A stretch of 64,000 nt of DNA from NCBI RefSeq assembly GCF_003364315.1, contig NZ_NXLS01000007.1:38628-102627 (forward strand), in the 5' to 3' direction. The notes under the pieces are model-generated. The model worked only from the letters and a program-made list of their open reading frames with translations. It searched no databases and had not been told where the DNA came from. Source of the DNA: Helicobacter ganmani. Lineage in GTDB: Bacteria > Campylobacterota > Campylobacteria > Campylobacterales > Helicobacteraceae. Positions within the stretch are counted from its first letter, which is position 1; every line of letters begins with the position of its first letter. A program made the position numbers and the translations under genes. Shown here piece by piece: positions 54,517-62,892 of the stretch.

Positions 54517-55529
54517 TGTATAAAAAAGAATTAGACGCCAAACTTGCCAAACAAGAAGAAATCCGCGCTATTTTGCTGTATGGCGAAAGCTCCTTTTTGA
54601 TTGGCTATTATGGTGAAAAAATTGCGCAAACGATTCTTACAAAAGGCTGTGAAAAAAATAGTTTTTATTTCAATGCCTTTGATTTCCAAAGTGCATTAAG
54701 CTGCTTTTCACAAGGCTCGCTCTTTGGAGATGAAGCATTGGTGTGGATTAAAATTGACAAAAAAATTCCCAAAAAACAGCTAGATACTTTAATCCAATCC
54801 TTATTGCAAAACGGCGCGGGTTATTTGGTGGTTGAATTTTATCCCGCAGAGAACAAAAGTGCGAGTGAATATATGACAGACGCACGCGCGATGTCTGCGA
54901 GTTTTCCTGCAAAAAACGCAAAAGAAAAGGTTTTTGAAGCACGATTCTTTGCACCAAACCTCAACGAAGCAATGGCAATCTTAAAAGAATATGCCCAAAA
55001 TCTAAAAATCCAAATTTCGGACTTTAATCTACACAAAATCCTAGAACAACAAAACTTTGATTTGGGATTAAGTGTCGCAGAACTTCGCAAATATACGATT
55101 TTTGACCAAGAAATCAGTGCGGAAATGGTAGAGGGCTTGGGCTATGGCTTGGGCAGTGTAAAACTAGAGGAGATTTTGGAATCCCTACTGCTTAAAAAGC
55201 CTTATTTTGACAAATTATCACAATTTTTAGAACAGGGCTTTGAGGAAGTGCCTTTGATTAATGAAATACAAAAATACTTTTTTGTATTGTTTTTGTTTTC
55301 AAGCCATATTAGGATTTATGGAGAAGCCTCATCACAAGATGTTTTGGGCTACAAATTACCTCCTATGTTGCTAGAGCAGAAAAAGAGATTTGCGATTTTG
55401 CTTAAAGAATCTCAATATGAATCCGTTTTCTCTATTCTTAATGCTTGGAGAGAGGATTCTTTAAAAGGCGCAAACAAAGGCAATGGACTTTTAAGTGCTT
55501 TAATGAAAATTCAAGCAATCTTGAGATAA
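54516..55529 (+). CDS. holA: DNA polymerase III subunit delta
   Basis: 337 residues. The N-terminal ATPase-like domain (ILLYGESSFLIGYYGEKI) lacks a functional P-loop as usual for delta. The middle and collar domains are seen through FDFQSALSCFSQGSLFGDEALVWIK-like spacing (about 49-73) and the C-terminal helical part. It is the clamp-loader wrench that opens the beta clamp. Its start overlaps the last base of rnr. Position before rpsF matches HP1247. Confidence 0.85.
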   Translation: MYKKELDAKLAKQEEIRAILLYGESSFLIGYYGEKIAQTILTKGCEKNSFYFNAFDFQSALSCFSQGSLFGDEALVWIKIDKKIPKKQLDTLIQSLLQNGAGYLVVEFYPAENKSASEYMTDARAMSASFPAKNAKEKVFEARFFAPNLNEAMAILKEYAQNLKIQISDFNLHKILEQQNFDLGLSVAELRKYTIFDQEISAEMVEGLGYGLGSVKLEEILESLLLKKPYFDKLSQFLEQGFEEVPLINEIQKYFFVLFLFSSHIRIYGEASSQDVLGYKLPPMLLEQKKRFAILLKESQYESVFSILNAWREDSLKGANKGNGLLSALMKIQAILR

Positions 55530-55612
55530 AATCCGCGACTTTACATTGAATTGTAAAAGATGAATCCTTGCTCTTTTGAATCGCAAAAGGGCAAAATCCA
55601 CAAGGAGACTTT

Positions 55613-56005
55613 ATGCGTTTTTATGAAACTATGTTTGTGGTTAAACCCACTTTGACACAAGAAGAAATCACTCAAAAGATTGATTTTTACAAAACTGCAA
55701 TCATCAACAATGGCGGAGAAATCAGCGCAACTTTAGATATGGGTATGCGCAACCTTGCCTATGAAATCAAAAAAAACAAACGCGGCTACTATTTTGTTAT
55801 TTATTTCAAAGCAGAACCTAAGCTTGTTTTAGAATTAGAGCGTCTCTACCGCATCAATGAAGATATTTTACGCTTTATCGTCATCAAATACGATAGCAAA
55901 AAAGAGCAAAAAGCTTGGGAAATCTTAGTTGATAGAGCAATCAACAATAAAAAATCTGCTCCCTTAAAAGAAAAAGAGGCAGAAGAAAAAGTTGCTCAAG
56001 AATAA
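55613..56005 (+). CDS. rpsF: 30S ribosomal protein S6
   Basis: 130 residues. [19 protein letters not shown] start, [22 protein letters not shown] with the characteristic Tyr-rich strand, and [20 protein letters not shown]. The Lys/Glu-rich tail is longer than the E. coli core. It binds the central 16S domain with S18, whose gene lies two downstream. Confidence 0.97.
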   Translation: MRFYETMFVVKPTLTQEEITQKIDFYKTAIINNGGEISATLDMGMRNLAYEIKKNKRGYYFVIYFKAEPKLVLELERLYRINEDILRFIVIKYDSKKEQKAWEILVDRAINNKKSAPLKEKEAEEKVAQE

Positions 56006-56024
56006 GGGTAGTTAAGGATATTCA

Positions 56025-56555
56025 ATGTTTAACAAAGTCATTTTAGCAGGAAATTTAACGCGAGATGTAGAATTGCGCTATTTGCCTAGTGGTGCCGCAT
56101 TAGCAAAACTTGGACTTGCGGTGAATCGTCGCTTCAAAAAGCAAGATGGTTCGCAAGGAGATGAAGTTTGCTATATTGATGTAAATCTGTTTGGGCGGAC
56201 TGCTGAAGTGGCAAATCAATACCTCAAAAAAGGCTCTTCAGTGCTTATTGAAGGGCGTTTGGTATTGGAAAGCTGGACAGATAATACCGGACAAAAGCGA
56301 AGCAAACACAGCATTACAGCCGAAAATATGCAAATGCTTGGCTCAAGAAATGAAGGTGGGAATTATGGAAATGGCGGTGGAAATGGAAGCTATGGGGGCT
56401 ACCAAAATCAAAATGACAATTATGGTGAAACCACTCACTACAACAACTATGGGAATCCTCAAAATACACAACAAGCTAGCGCACCAAAACCACAAAAAGC
56501 CAAAGAAAACGAAATCCCTGTGATTGACATTGACGATGAAGAAATACCATTTTAA
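56025..56555 (+). CDS. ssb: single-stranded DNA-binding protein
   Basis: 176 residues. An N-terminal OB fold (FNKVILAGNLTRDVELRYLP, KGSSVLIEGRLVLESW, SKHSITAENMQMLG) is followed by a Gly/Asn/Tyr-rich linker and the acidic tip VIDIDDEEIPF that recruits repair and replication partners. The gene is between rpsF and rpsR, a standard arrangement that couples its expression to ribosome synthesis. Confidence 0.97.
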   Translation: MFNKVILAGNLTRDVELRYLPSGAALAKLGLAVNRRFKKQDGSQGDEVCYIDVNLFGRTAEVANQYLKKGSSVLIEGRLVLESWTDNTGQKRSKHSITAENMQMLGSRNEGGNYGNGGGNGSYGGYQNQNDNYGETTHYNNYGNPQNTQQASAPKPQKAKENEIPVIDIDDEEIPF

Positions 56556-56565
56556 AGGATAAATT

Positions 56566-56823
56566 ATGGCAGAGAAAAAAAGATACTCCAAACGATATTG
56601 CAGATACACAGAGGCAAAAATTGATTTTATTGACTACAAAGATGTAGAAATGCTTAAGCATTCACTTTCTGAACGTTACAAAATTATGCCACGTCGCTTA
56701 ACAGGCAACTCTAAAAAATGGCAAGAGCGCGTAGAAGTCGCAATCAAACGCGCTAGACAAATGGCATTAATTCCTTATATTGTAGATAGAAAAAGAGTAG
56801 TTGAGAACCCTTTCAAAATCTAA
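56566..56823 (+). CDS. rpsR: 30S ribosomal protein S18
   Basis: 85 residues. [23 protein letters not shown] at 6-28 and the core [29 protein letters not shown] are the S18 signature. It has a single cysteine in the zinc-less C-minus form apart from CRY. It ends the rpsF-ssb-rpsR operon; RBS AAGGA is present. Confidence 0.97.
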   Translation: MAEKKRYSKRYCRYTEAKIDFIDYKDVEMLKHSLSERYKIMPRRLTGNSKKWQERVEVAIKRARQMALIPYIVDRKRVVENPFKI

Positions 56824-57215
56824 TCTTAACCTACTTAAACGCACACAATCATTTGTTGTTGTGTGTCCTCGCGAGACTTCATAGAAGTTGTAGCACACAC
56901 TTTATCCTTGCGAGAACTGCAACGCAATTCTTTCACCGCGTCCTTACAAAAACCTAAAGGTTTTTGTGGCGTGCATTTGCGATTCTACCCTGCGTCATTG
57001 TGAGAATGCGTAGCGTTCTTGGCAATCTACAATCTCGTGAAAATAGAATCTCACAGAAATTTTTACAATACAATCGCAAAAACTAAAAAGCTACATTTCA
57101 CAACAACTATGTTACTATTTTATCCAGTCAAACAATAATTTTGCAAAATCCGATTCTTTTGTTTGCAATTCTTACAAACTTCCGATACACTGAAACCTAA
57201 AAACAAGGAAAAATA
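56824..57215. repeat. repeat-containing intergenic region upstream of yifB
   Basis: 392 bases without a gene. It holds several degenerate copies of the TCATTGCGAG element; the best is 56994-57028 (GTCATTGTGAGAATGCGTAG, then GCAATCT). Also present is ACCTAAAGGTTT (56952-56963), a small palindrome. AAGGAAAA near 57207 is the yifB ribosome site. Confidence 0.5.
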
Positions 57216-58739
57216 ATGGGATTAAACCTACTCTATTGCGCGGCACAAGTAGGACTTGAAGCAAAAATCGTGGAAGTAGAAGTAAGCTTTACGCGTGCAT
57301 TGCCCTCTTTTAGCATTACAGGGCTTGCGGGTAATGCGATTCAAGAATCCAAACAACGCGTGCAGTCCTCTTTGCTCGCAAACAACTTTAAATTTCCTCC
57401 GCTCAAAATCAATGTTAATCTTTCTCCATCGGATATCCCAAAGCAAGGGAGTTTTTATGACTTGCCTATTGCCTTGCTTATCGCACTCAATGGCACTTGC
57501 GACCTCAACGAAATCACGCAACAAAATACAGATTCCAAACCCCCAAAAATCTTTGCCTTTGGAGAACTTGGGTTAGATGGGCGTATCAAGGATAGCCCCT
57601 CTATCTATCCTCTACTTTTTTCTCTGTTAAGCAAGCAATCCAATTCCCTCTTTTTATTGCCCAAAGTTGCACAAGAATTTTATTCCAAGCTTCCAAACCT
57701 TAAAGCCTATTATGTAGATTGCCTCCAAGACGCCATTGCAACTTTACAAAACTTACCGCCTTTAGAATCGCACTCTTGCGACTTACCCTTTTTGCATCAA
57801 GAAATTGCGGGAGAAAAATATTATTACACACAAGAATTTCCACTTGATTTTTATGATATTATTGGACAGGAACGCGCCAAACGCGCCGCACTCATCGCAG
57901 CTTGTGGATTCCACAATCTCTTGCTTGAAGGCAGTGCCGGGAGTGGCAAAAGTATGATTGCTACAAGGATTCCTTATATTTTGCCGCCTTTGAGGCTCTA
58001 TGAAATCTTGCAAATGGCTGCCAACACACTTGAAATCTCTCCGCATAGACCCTTTCGTAATCCACACAATAGCGCAACCAAAGCTGCTATTTTGGGAAGT
58101 GCCGTGGGGCAAAATATCAAGCCGGGTGAAATTGGTATGGCACATCTTGGAGTTTTGTTTTTAGACGAGTTACCCCACTTTCCAAAAAGCGTTTTGGAAT
58201 CCTTGCGCGAGCCATTGCAAAATCATTATTTTACTATTTCGCGCTTGCAGGCAAAAATCACTTGTCCTACAAATTTTATGTTTATTGGTGCGATGAATCC
58301 TTGCCCTTGTGGCAATCTCTTAAGCCTTAGCAAGGAGTGCCGCTGCAACCAAAAAGAAATTAACGCCTATAAAACCAAAATTTCCGAGCCATTTTGGGAT
58401 AGATTGGATTTATTTGTGCAAATGCAAGAGGGCAAACAAAGCGCACATAGAGTGAATTCTCTTACCTTGCAAGATTTCATTTTACAAGCCTTTTTGTTCC
58501 AAAAACAGCGCGGACAAACTTGCCTTAACTCCCGCTTACAAGGCGCAGAATTAGAAAAATATTGCGTGTTAGATTCTAAAACAAAAGAAACACTAGAAAT
58601 TGCTTGCGAAAAATTCGGAATCTCCAAGCGCGGACGCGATAAAATCTTGCGTGTAGCGCGCACGATTGCGGATTTAGACTCCTCTGCAAAGATTCAAAAA
58701 GAACATTTGTTAGAATCTCTAAGCTTCCGCAAAATATGA
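57216..58739 (+). CDS. comM: YifB/ComM family magnesium chelatase-like ATPase
   Basis: 507 residues. The N-terminal Lon-like ChlI domain (about 1-170), the AAA+ core with Walker A LEGSAGSGKSMIATRIP and Walker B VLFLDELPHFPKSVLE, the Cys-rich NPCPCGNLLSLSKECRCNQ insertion, and a C-terminal helical lid with RGRDKILRVARTIADL. ComM helicases promote branch migration during natural transformation. Together with the secretin and pseudopilin genes it adds to the DNA-uptake theme. Confidence 0.92.
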   Translation: MGLNLLYCAAQVGLEAKIVEVEVSFTRALPSFSITGLAGNAIQESKQRVQSSLLANNFKFPPLKINVNLSPSDIPKQGSFYDLPIALLIALNGTCDLNEITQQNTDSKPPKIFAFGELGLDGRIKDSPSIYPLLFSLLSKQSNSLFLLPKVAQEFYSKLPNLKAYYVDCLQDAIATLQNLPPLESHSCDLPFLHQEIAGEKYYYTQEFPLDFYDIIGQERAKRAALIAACGFHNLLLEGSAGSGKSMIATRIPYILPPLRLYEILQMAANTLEISPHRPFRNPHNSATKAAILGSAVGQNIKPGEIGMAHLGVLFLDELPHFPKSVLESLREPLQNHYFTISRLQAKITCPTNFMFIGAMNPCPCGNLLSLSKECRCNQKEINAYKTKISEPFWDRLDLFVQMQEGKQSAHRVNSLTLQDFILQAFLFQKQRGQTCLNSRLQGAELEKYCVLDSKTKETLEIACEKFGISKRGRDKILRVARTIADLDSSAKIQKEHLLESLSFRKI

Positions 58740-58750
58740 TTATCTGCCTT

Positions 58751-58786
58751 GTCATTGCGAGATTCTGTAAGGAATCGTAGCAATCT
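58751..58786. repeat. dispersed intergenic repeat, variable-core form
   Basis: GTCATTGCGAG, then ATTCTGTAAGGAATC, then GTAGCAATCT. The core ATTC...GAAT is itself a small inverted repeat. A reversed partner (GGATTGCTTCACTACGCTCG, 58842-58869) lies 55 bases further. Confidence 0.6.
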
Positions 58787-58890
58787 ATAATCTTGCATAT
58801 AGGAATCTTTACAACGAAATCTTTTGAGTATGCTTGATTATGGATTGCTTCACTACGCTCGTAAGGACGCGAGGATAAGTTTTTAGAATC

Positions 58891-59091
58891 TCAAAGACGA
58901 GACTCCACTTTATCGTTATATTTTAGTAGAATTTTTACGCGAAGCATTGATTTTTTTACTTTCTTGCAAAAAATTTGACGCGCTATCTGCATTGCCTTTA
59001 AAAAGCTTTTCTGGCACATAGATTCTAAACTCTCTGTGGAGTCTTTTAGATTTTGAGGAAAGTTTAACTTACTTTTTTCTGCGCTCATCAT
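58891..59091 (-). CDS. possible small hypothetical protein after flhB
   Basis: 66 residues beginning with an ATG that lies 23 bases within the end of flhB and reading MMSAEKSKLNFPQ. The chain is Lys/Ser-rich with a helical centre. Overlap with the flhB stop favours a downstream gene in the operon, but no family is recognised and a chance ORF is equally possible. Confidence 0.3.
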   Translation of the reverse strand: MMSAEKSKLNFPQNLKDSTESLESMCQKSFLKAMQIARQIFCKKVKKSMLRVKILLKYNDKVESRL

Positions 59092-60133
59092 TGATTTTTT
59101 GGACTTTGATTAGCACTTCTACCATTGCTTGATACAATGTCTCTGGAATCTCCATATCCAAATCTACATCTTTATACAAAGCACGCGCTAAAGGGGGATT
59201 TTCTATGATTGGGATTTCATATTCCTTTGCGACTTCTTTAATGCGCTGGGCTAAGAAATCTGCACCTTTGGCTAGCACACGCGGTGCGCGATCTTTTTCG
59301 CTATCATAGCGCAACGCAACTGCATAATGTGTAGGGTTTGTTACTACGACATCAGCACTAGGGAGATTCTGCATCATTCGCTTGCGCGCTGCTTGAAACA
59401 TAAGGGAGCGAATCTTGCCCTTAATTTGTTGGTCTCCCTCCATATTCTTAAACTCATCTTTCACCTCTTGCTTACTCATACGCAAAGACTTAAAATACTG
59501 ATAACGTTTAATCAGATAATCCACGCTCGCCATCACCATAAAAAACGCAAGCAGGATTCCAATCAAAATGATTGCTTTATCACGAAACCACAGCATTTGG
59601 TCGCCAATAGGAAACAGCGCAACGGTGGTTAGCTCGTGCATAAAACCAATAAACACAAAAAACGCGATAATAAAGGCAGTCATTACCTTAAAAGTAATCA
59701 AGAATCCATCAAGAAGTTTTTTAAGAGAGACAAGGTTCTTCATTCCACTAATAAAATTTAGCTTTTGCAATTTTGGCTGAATTGCCTTTGCGGTTAGCAA
59801 AAATCCACTTTGTGCGACATTGGCAATCACTCCGATAAGCATTAATGCTCCAAAAATTGGCGCAACTAGAAAGAGAATCTGAAAAATCAAAGAAATTGCG
59901 ATAGATATTGCATTCTTTCGCGTCAAATCTTGGGAAAATTGCTGATAGATTTGCTCAAACACATTGCTCACACCCTGCACCCAGAAGCTAAAGCACAAAA
60001 AGATTAACACCAATCCCATAGTTAATCCCAAAAAGGCATTAACATCAGGACTTTTTAGGACATTTCCCTCTTCGCGCGCCTTTTCAATCTTGCGCGCGGA
60101 GGGGGCTTCGGTCTTTTCTTGTTCATCTGCCAT
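59069..60133 (-). CDS. flhB: flagellar type III secretion protein FlhB
   Basis: 354 residues. Four membrane segments (about 32-58, 88-113, 141-167, 187-210) follow an N-terminal EKTEAPSARKIEKAREEGNV segment, and the C-terminal cytoplasmic domain has the autocleavage site VVTNPTHYAVALRYD. It switches the flagellar export apparatus from rod/hook to filament substrates. It is 12 bases after mobA, an unusual pairing that recurs in this group. Confidence 0.95.
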   Translation of the reverse strand: MADEQEKTEAPSARKIEKAREEGNVLKSPDVNAFLGLTMGLVLIFLCFSFWVQGVSNVFEQIYQQFSQDLTRKNAISIAISLIFQILFLVAPIFGALMLIGVIANVAQSGFLLTAKAIQPKLQKLNFISGMKNLVSLKKLLDGFLITFKVMTAFIIAFFVFIGFMHELTTVALFPIGDQMLWFRDKAIILIGILLAFFMVMASVDYLIKRYQYFKSLRMSKQEVKDEFKNMEGDQQIKGKIRSLMFQAARKRMMQNLPSADVVVTNPTHYAVALRYDSEKDRAPRVLAKGADFLAQRIKEVAKEYEIPIIENPPLARALYKDVDLDMEIPETLYQAMVEVLIKVQKINDERRKK

Positions 60134-60145
60134 TTAGCCTCCTTG

Positions 60146-60811
60146 TTAAGATTCCATTTGTTTGCACGCCTTTTGATAATCCTCTAACGTGTTAAGATTT
60201 AGTGTTTTGTCCTCATCTATCTCCACAAATTGCGCATTAATATTTTCCAAAAGTCTCATAAGTTTGTAATCTCCTTTCGCAATTTGCTCTTTAATCTTTG
60301 CAAGAGATTCTAATGTATAAATACCAAGCAAAGGGTGTATTTTTGTATTTTTAGCAAAAGTTGGTTTGGGATTTTTTGTGTAAGCTCGCCAAAGCATTGC
60401 AATGGAATCGCAATCCAAAAAGGGCGTATCAATGCTTATCACAAACACATCACATTGCAAAAACTCCAAAATACTCTGCAAACCAAAGATAGGTGCAAAC
60501 TTGCTTTTAGGAATCTTGTGCCAATCTCTTGCGTCTGCTAAATGGATTTTTTGATTGAAATCCTTTCCCGCATTATCCGCATTCAAGGATAAATCTAAAA
60601 TTGTAGCGATTCCAAAGGTATTTGGAATCTCAAATTTGGCAGAAAAATACAAACTCAAAAACCATTGTTGTAAATGTCTTGCTTGAAAGTTTGCCAAAGT
60701 CTCCTGCTTTTTTGGAACATTCGCATTGCCTATTAGCAAATCTTGCTTTAACTGCCCCATTCTTGTGCTTCTGCCACCGCACAAAAGGACACAAGGTATT
60801 GAAAATCTCAT
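60146..60811 (-). CDS. mobA: molybdenum cofactor guanylyltransferase
   Basis: 221 residues. The nucleotide-binding loop LLCGGRSTRMGQLKQDLL and the later VFVISIDTPFLDCDSI metal-site segment are typical of MobA; PLLGIYTLESL follows. It is longer at the middle than E. coli MobA by about 25 residues. It adds GMP to molybdopterin to make MGD for DMSO-reductase-type enzymes such as formate dehydrogenase. moaA, an early gene of the same pathway, is divergent from it 118 bases away. Confidence 0.88.
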   Translation of the reverse strand: MRFSIPCVLLCGGRSTRMGQLKQDLLIGNANVPKKQETLANFQARHLQQWFLSLYFSAKFEIPNTFGIATILDLSLNADNAGKDFNQKIHLADARDWHKIPKSKFAPIFGLQSILEFLQCDVFVISIDTPFLDCDSIAMLWRAYTKNPKPTFAKNTKIHPLLGIYTLESLAKIKEQIAKGDYKLMRLLENINAQFVEIDEDKTLNLNTLEDYQKACKQMES

Positions 60812-60928
60812 TTAGCAACCCCCAAAATATACAAAACCTAAAAATCCTATTTGAAGTTTTGGCAAAATTATAGCTTTTTTCCTGCACTTTTGGTAGGATT
60901 CTAAACTTTAAATGCGTAAGGAGTAAAT

Positions 60929-61927
60929 GTGCTAGTAGATGGTTTTGGAAGAACCATTGATTATATGCGAATCAGCGTAACCGAACGATGCAATTTTCGT
61001 TGCGCTTATTGTATGCCAAACACGCCGATGAATTTAGGCGATGAAAACGAAGATGTACCGCTAGAATCTGTGTTAAACTTCATCAAGGTAGCCATTATAC
61101 AAGGAGTTAAAAAAATCCGAATCACAGGCGGAGAACCGCTTTTGCGTTCCAAAATCGTTCCATTTATTGCGCAAATCTGCGACTTTGCGCCACAAATTGA
61201 TATTGCACTAACCACCAATGCCTTTTTGCTTGCTCCACTTGCCAAACCACTCAAAGATGCGGGATTGAAGCGCATTAATATTTCCCTAGATTCCTTGCAA
61301 AAAGATAGAATCCTTTGTATCTCCAAACGCGACGGATTAGAAAAAATCCTCAATGGCATTGAAGTAGCACATCAAGTCGGACTTAAAATCAAGCTTAATA
61401 TGGTTCCACTCAAAGGAATCAATACGGACGAGATTCTCTCTATCTTGGAATATGGTATGAAACGTGGCATAATGGTGCGATTCATTGAATATATGGAAAA
61501 TTCCCACGCTAAAGAAGGAATTATGGGATTAAAACTTGCAGAAATTTTAGCAAACATTCAAACAAAATATCCCACGCGGCTATTTGAAAAAGAAGTCATT
61601 GGACCTGCGACACTTTTTAAGATTCCACAACAAGAAATCAAAGCAAACTTAGGAGTGGAGCTAAATCGCGATTATATCTTTGGCATCATCGCACCTCACA
61701 ACGATGACTTTTGCAAAACCTGCAATAGAGTCCGCCTAAGCAGTGAGGGCAAGCTGATTCCTTGTCTTTATCATAACAACGCAATAGACATTAAAGAAGC
61801 AATGTTACGAGGCGATACAGAGGAGATTCTCTCTCGCTTAAAACTCTGCATAGAAAACAAGCCAGAAAAAAATGATTGGGATACCAATGCGATTTCTCAA
61901 AGGGCATTTTATCAAACAGGCGGGTAA
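60929..61927 (+). CDS. moaA: GTP 3',8-cyclase (molybdenum cofactor synthesis)
   Basis: 332 residues from a GTG at 60929, supported by AAGGAG eight bases upstream. Radical-SAM cluster CNFRCAYC (about 21-28), GGEPLLR, and the C-terminal 4Fe-4S site CKTCNRVRLSSEGKLIPCLY. The chain ends QTGG: the C-terminal GG needed for activity is present. It cyclises GTP in the first step toward molybdopterin with MoaC. Confidence 0.96.
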   Translation: MLVDGFGRTIDYMRISVTERCNFRCAYCMPNTPMNLGDENEDVPLESVLNFIKVAIIQGVKKIRITGGEPLLRSKIVPFIAQICDFAPQIDIALTTNAFLLAPLAKPLKDAGLKRINISLDSLQKDRILCISKRDGLEKILNGIEVAHQVGLKIKLNMVPLKGINTDEILSILEYGMKRGIMVRFIEYMENSHAKEGIMGLKLAEILANIQTKYPTRLFEKEVIGPATLFKIPQQEIKANLGVELNRDYIFGIIAPHNDDFCKTCNRVRLSSEGKLIPCLYHNNAIDIKEAMLRGDTEEILSRLKLCIENKPEKNDWDTNAISQRAFYQTGG

Positions 61928-61971
61928 GCCTGTGGGATTCCACAAGGAAAGAGAAAATATAAAATTGCTTT

Positions 61972-62013
61972 ATCCTTGCGAGAAAATTTATAAAATTTTG
62001 TGGTCCTCATTGC
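61972..62013. repeat. dispersed intergenic repeat, AT-core form, partly degenerate
   Basis: TCCTTGCGAG, then AAAATTTATAAAATTTTG, then TGGTCCTCATTGCGC. The right end is replaced by a second TCATTGCG, suggesting recombination between two copies. Confidence 0.5.
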
Positions 62014-62225
62014 GCTAGCTTCAACCACTTTAGTGCAAATCCATAACCTCGCATAAATCAAACCTCGCAACAAAACCACAAACCCCTTACAAGCCTTTAC
62101 TGATTCTAGCGGATATTCTCCTTGCGCACAAAAAGATAATCCCAGCCATTCCACATTAAATCCTATAATCCTTAGAATTGAGAAATTATGACATAAAATT
62201 TATTGGCTTGGCAAGTTCATTTTCT

Positions 62226-62266
62226 TAATGATAATTATTTTCCTTTAAGAATCTCCTCTGTATAAT
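62226..62266 (+). promoter_or_regulatory. dps promoter with Fur/PerR-like box
   Basis: TAATGATAATTATTTT (62226-62241) resembles the ATAATGATAAT Fur box and lies 20 bases before TATAAT (62261-62266), 30 bases before the ATG. It is in the position expected for a metal- or peroxide-sensing repressor. Confidence 0.55.
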
Positions 62267-62295
62267 TCATAAATATTTTAATCAAGGAGACAACA

Positions 62296-62733
62296 ATGAA
62301 TAAAATTGTTCAAACACTTAAACAAATCCAAGCAGATTCAGCTGTATTCTATATCAAGCTTCATAATTATCATTGGAATATCAAAGGTGCAGATTTCCAC
62401 CCTATGCATTCAGCACTAGAAAATATGTATGATGAAATCACAGAACAAATGGACGAAGTGGCAGAACGCGTGATTCAAATCGGTGAAAAACCTTTTGTAA
62501 CCCTTAAAGATATGCTAGCTGCTAGCAAAATCAAAGAAGACAAAGGCACAAGCTTTGATTCCAAAACAATTTTAAAATCTATTTTACCGGACTATGAATA
62601 TTTCCTAAAATCCTTTAGAGAGCTTTCAGACTTAGCAGACGATGCAAATGATAAAGCAACCGTTGGGCTAGCAGACGAAAAAGTCGCTGCCTTAGAAAAA
62701 GCAATTTGGATGCTTAAAGCGCAACTTGCTTAA
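62296..62733 (+). CDS. dps: Dps/NapA family ferritin
   Basis: 145 residues, normal length. The ferroxidase residues are in KLHNYHWNIKGADFHPMHSALENMYDEITEQMDEVAERV (His25-His37-Asp and Glu spacing), shared between dimer subunits. It makes a 12-mer that oxidises and stores iron and protects DNA; in H. pylori the homologue NapA activates neutrophils. RBS AAGGAG is ideal. A Fur/PerR-like box and a -10 box are upstream. Confidence 0.96.
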   Translation: MNKIVQTLKQIQADSAVFYIKLHNYHWNIKGADFHPMHSALENMYDEITEQMDEVAERVIQIGEKPFVTLKDMLAASKIKEDKGTSFDSKTILKSILPDYEYFLKSFRELSDLADDANDKATVGLADEKVAALEKAIWMLKAQLA

Positions 62734-62892
62734 TCTTTCAAATCCAACTCTAACTTTTCACTTGGATTCCTTATTCTTGCAGGATTCTAAGTGATTAGCA
62801 TTCTTTTAATGTCTCACATTAAACTAAAATATTAATTAAATTGAAAGAAGAAATTTTATAAGATTTTATTATTCTTAAAATAAGGAGATTTT

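Noticed and set aside
60630..60887. 85-codon minus-strand ORF overlapping mobA
   Set aside because: Different frame over mobA and its promoter region; no support.
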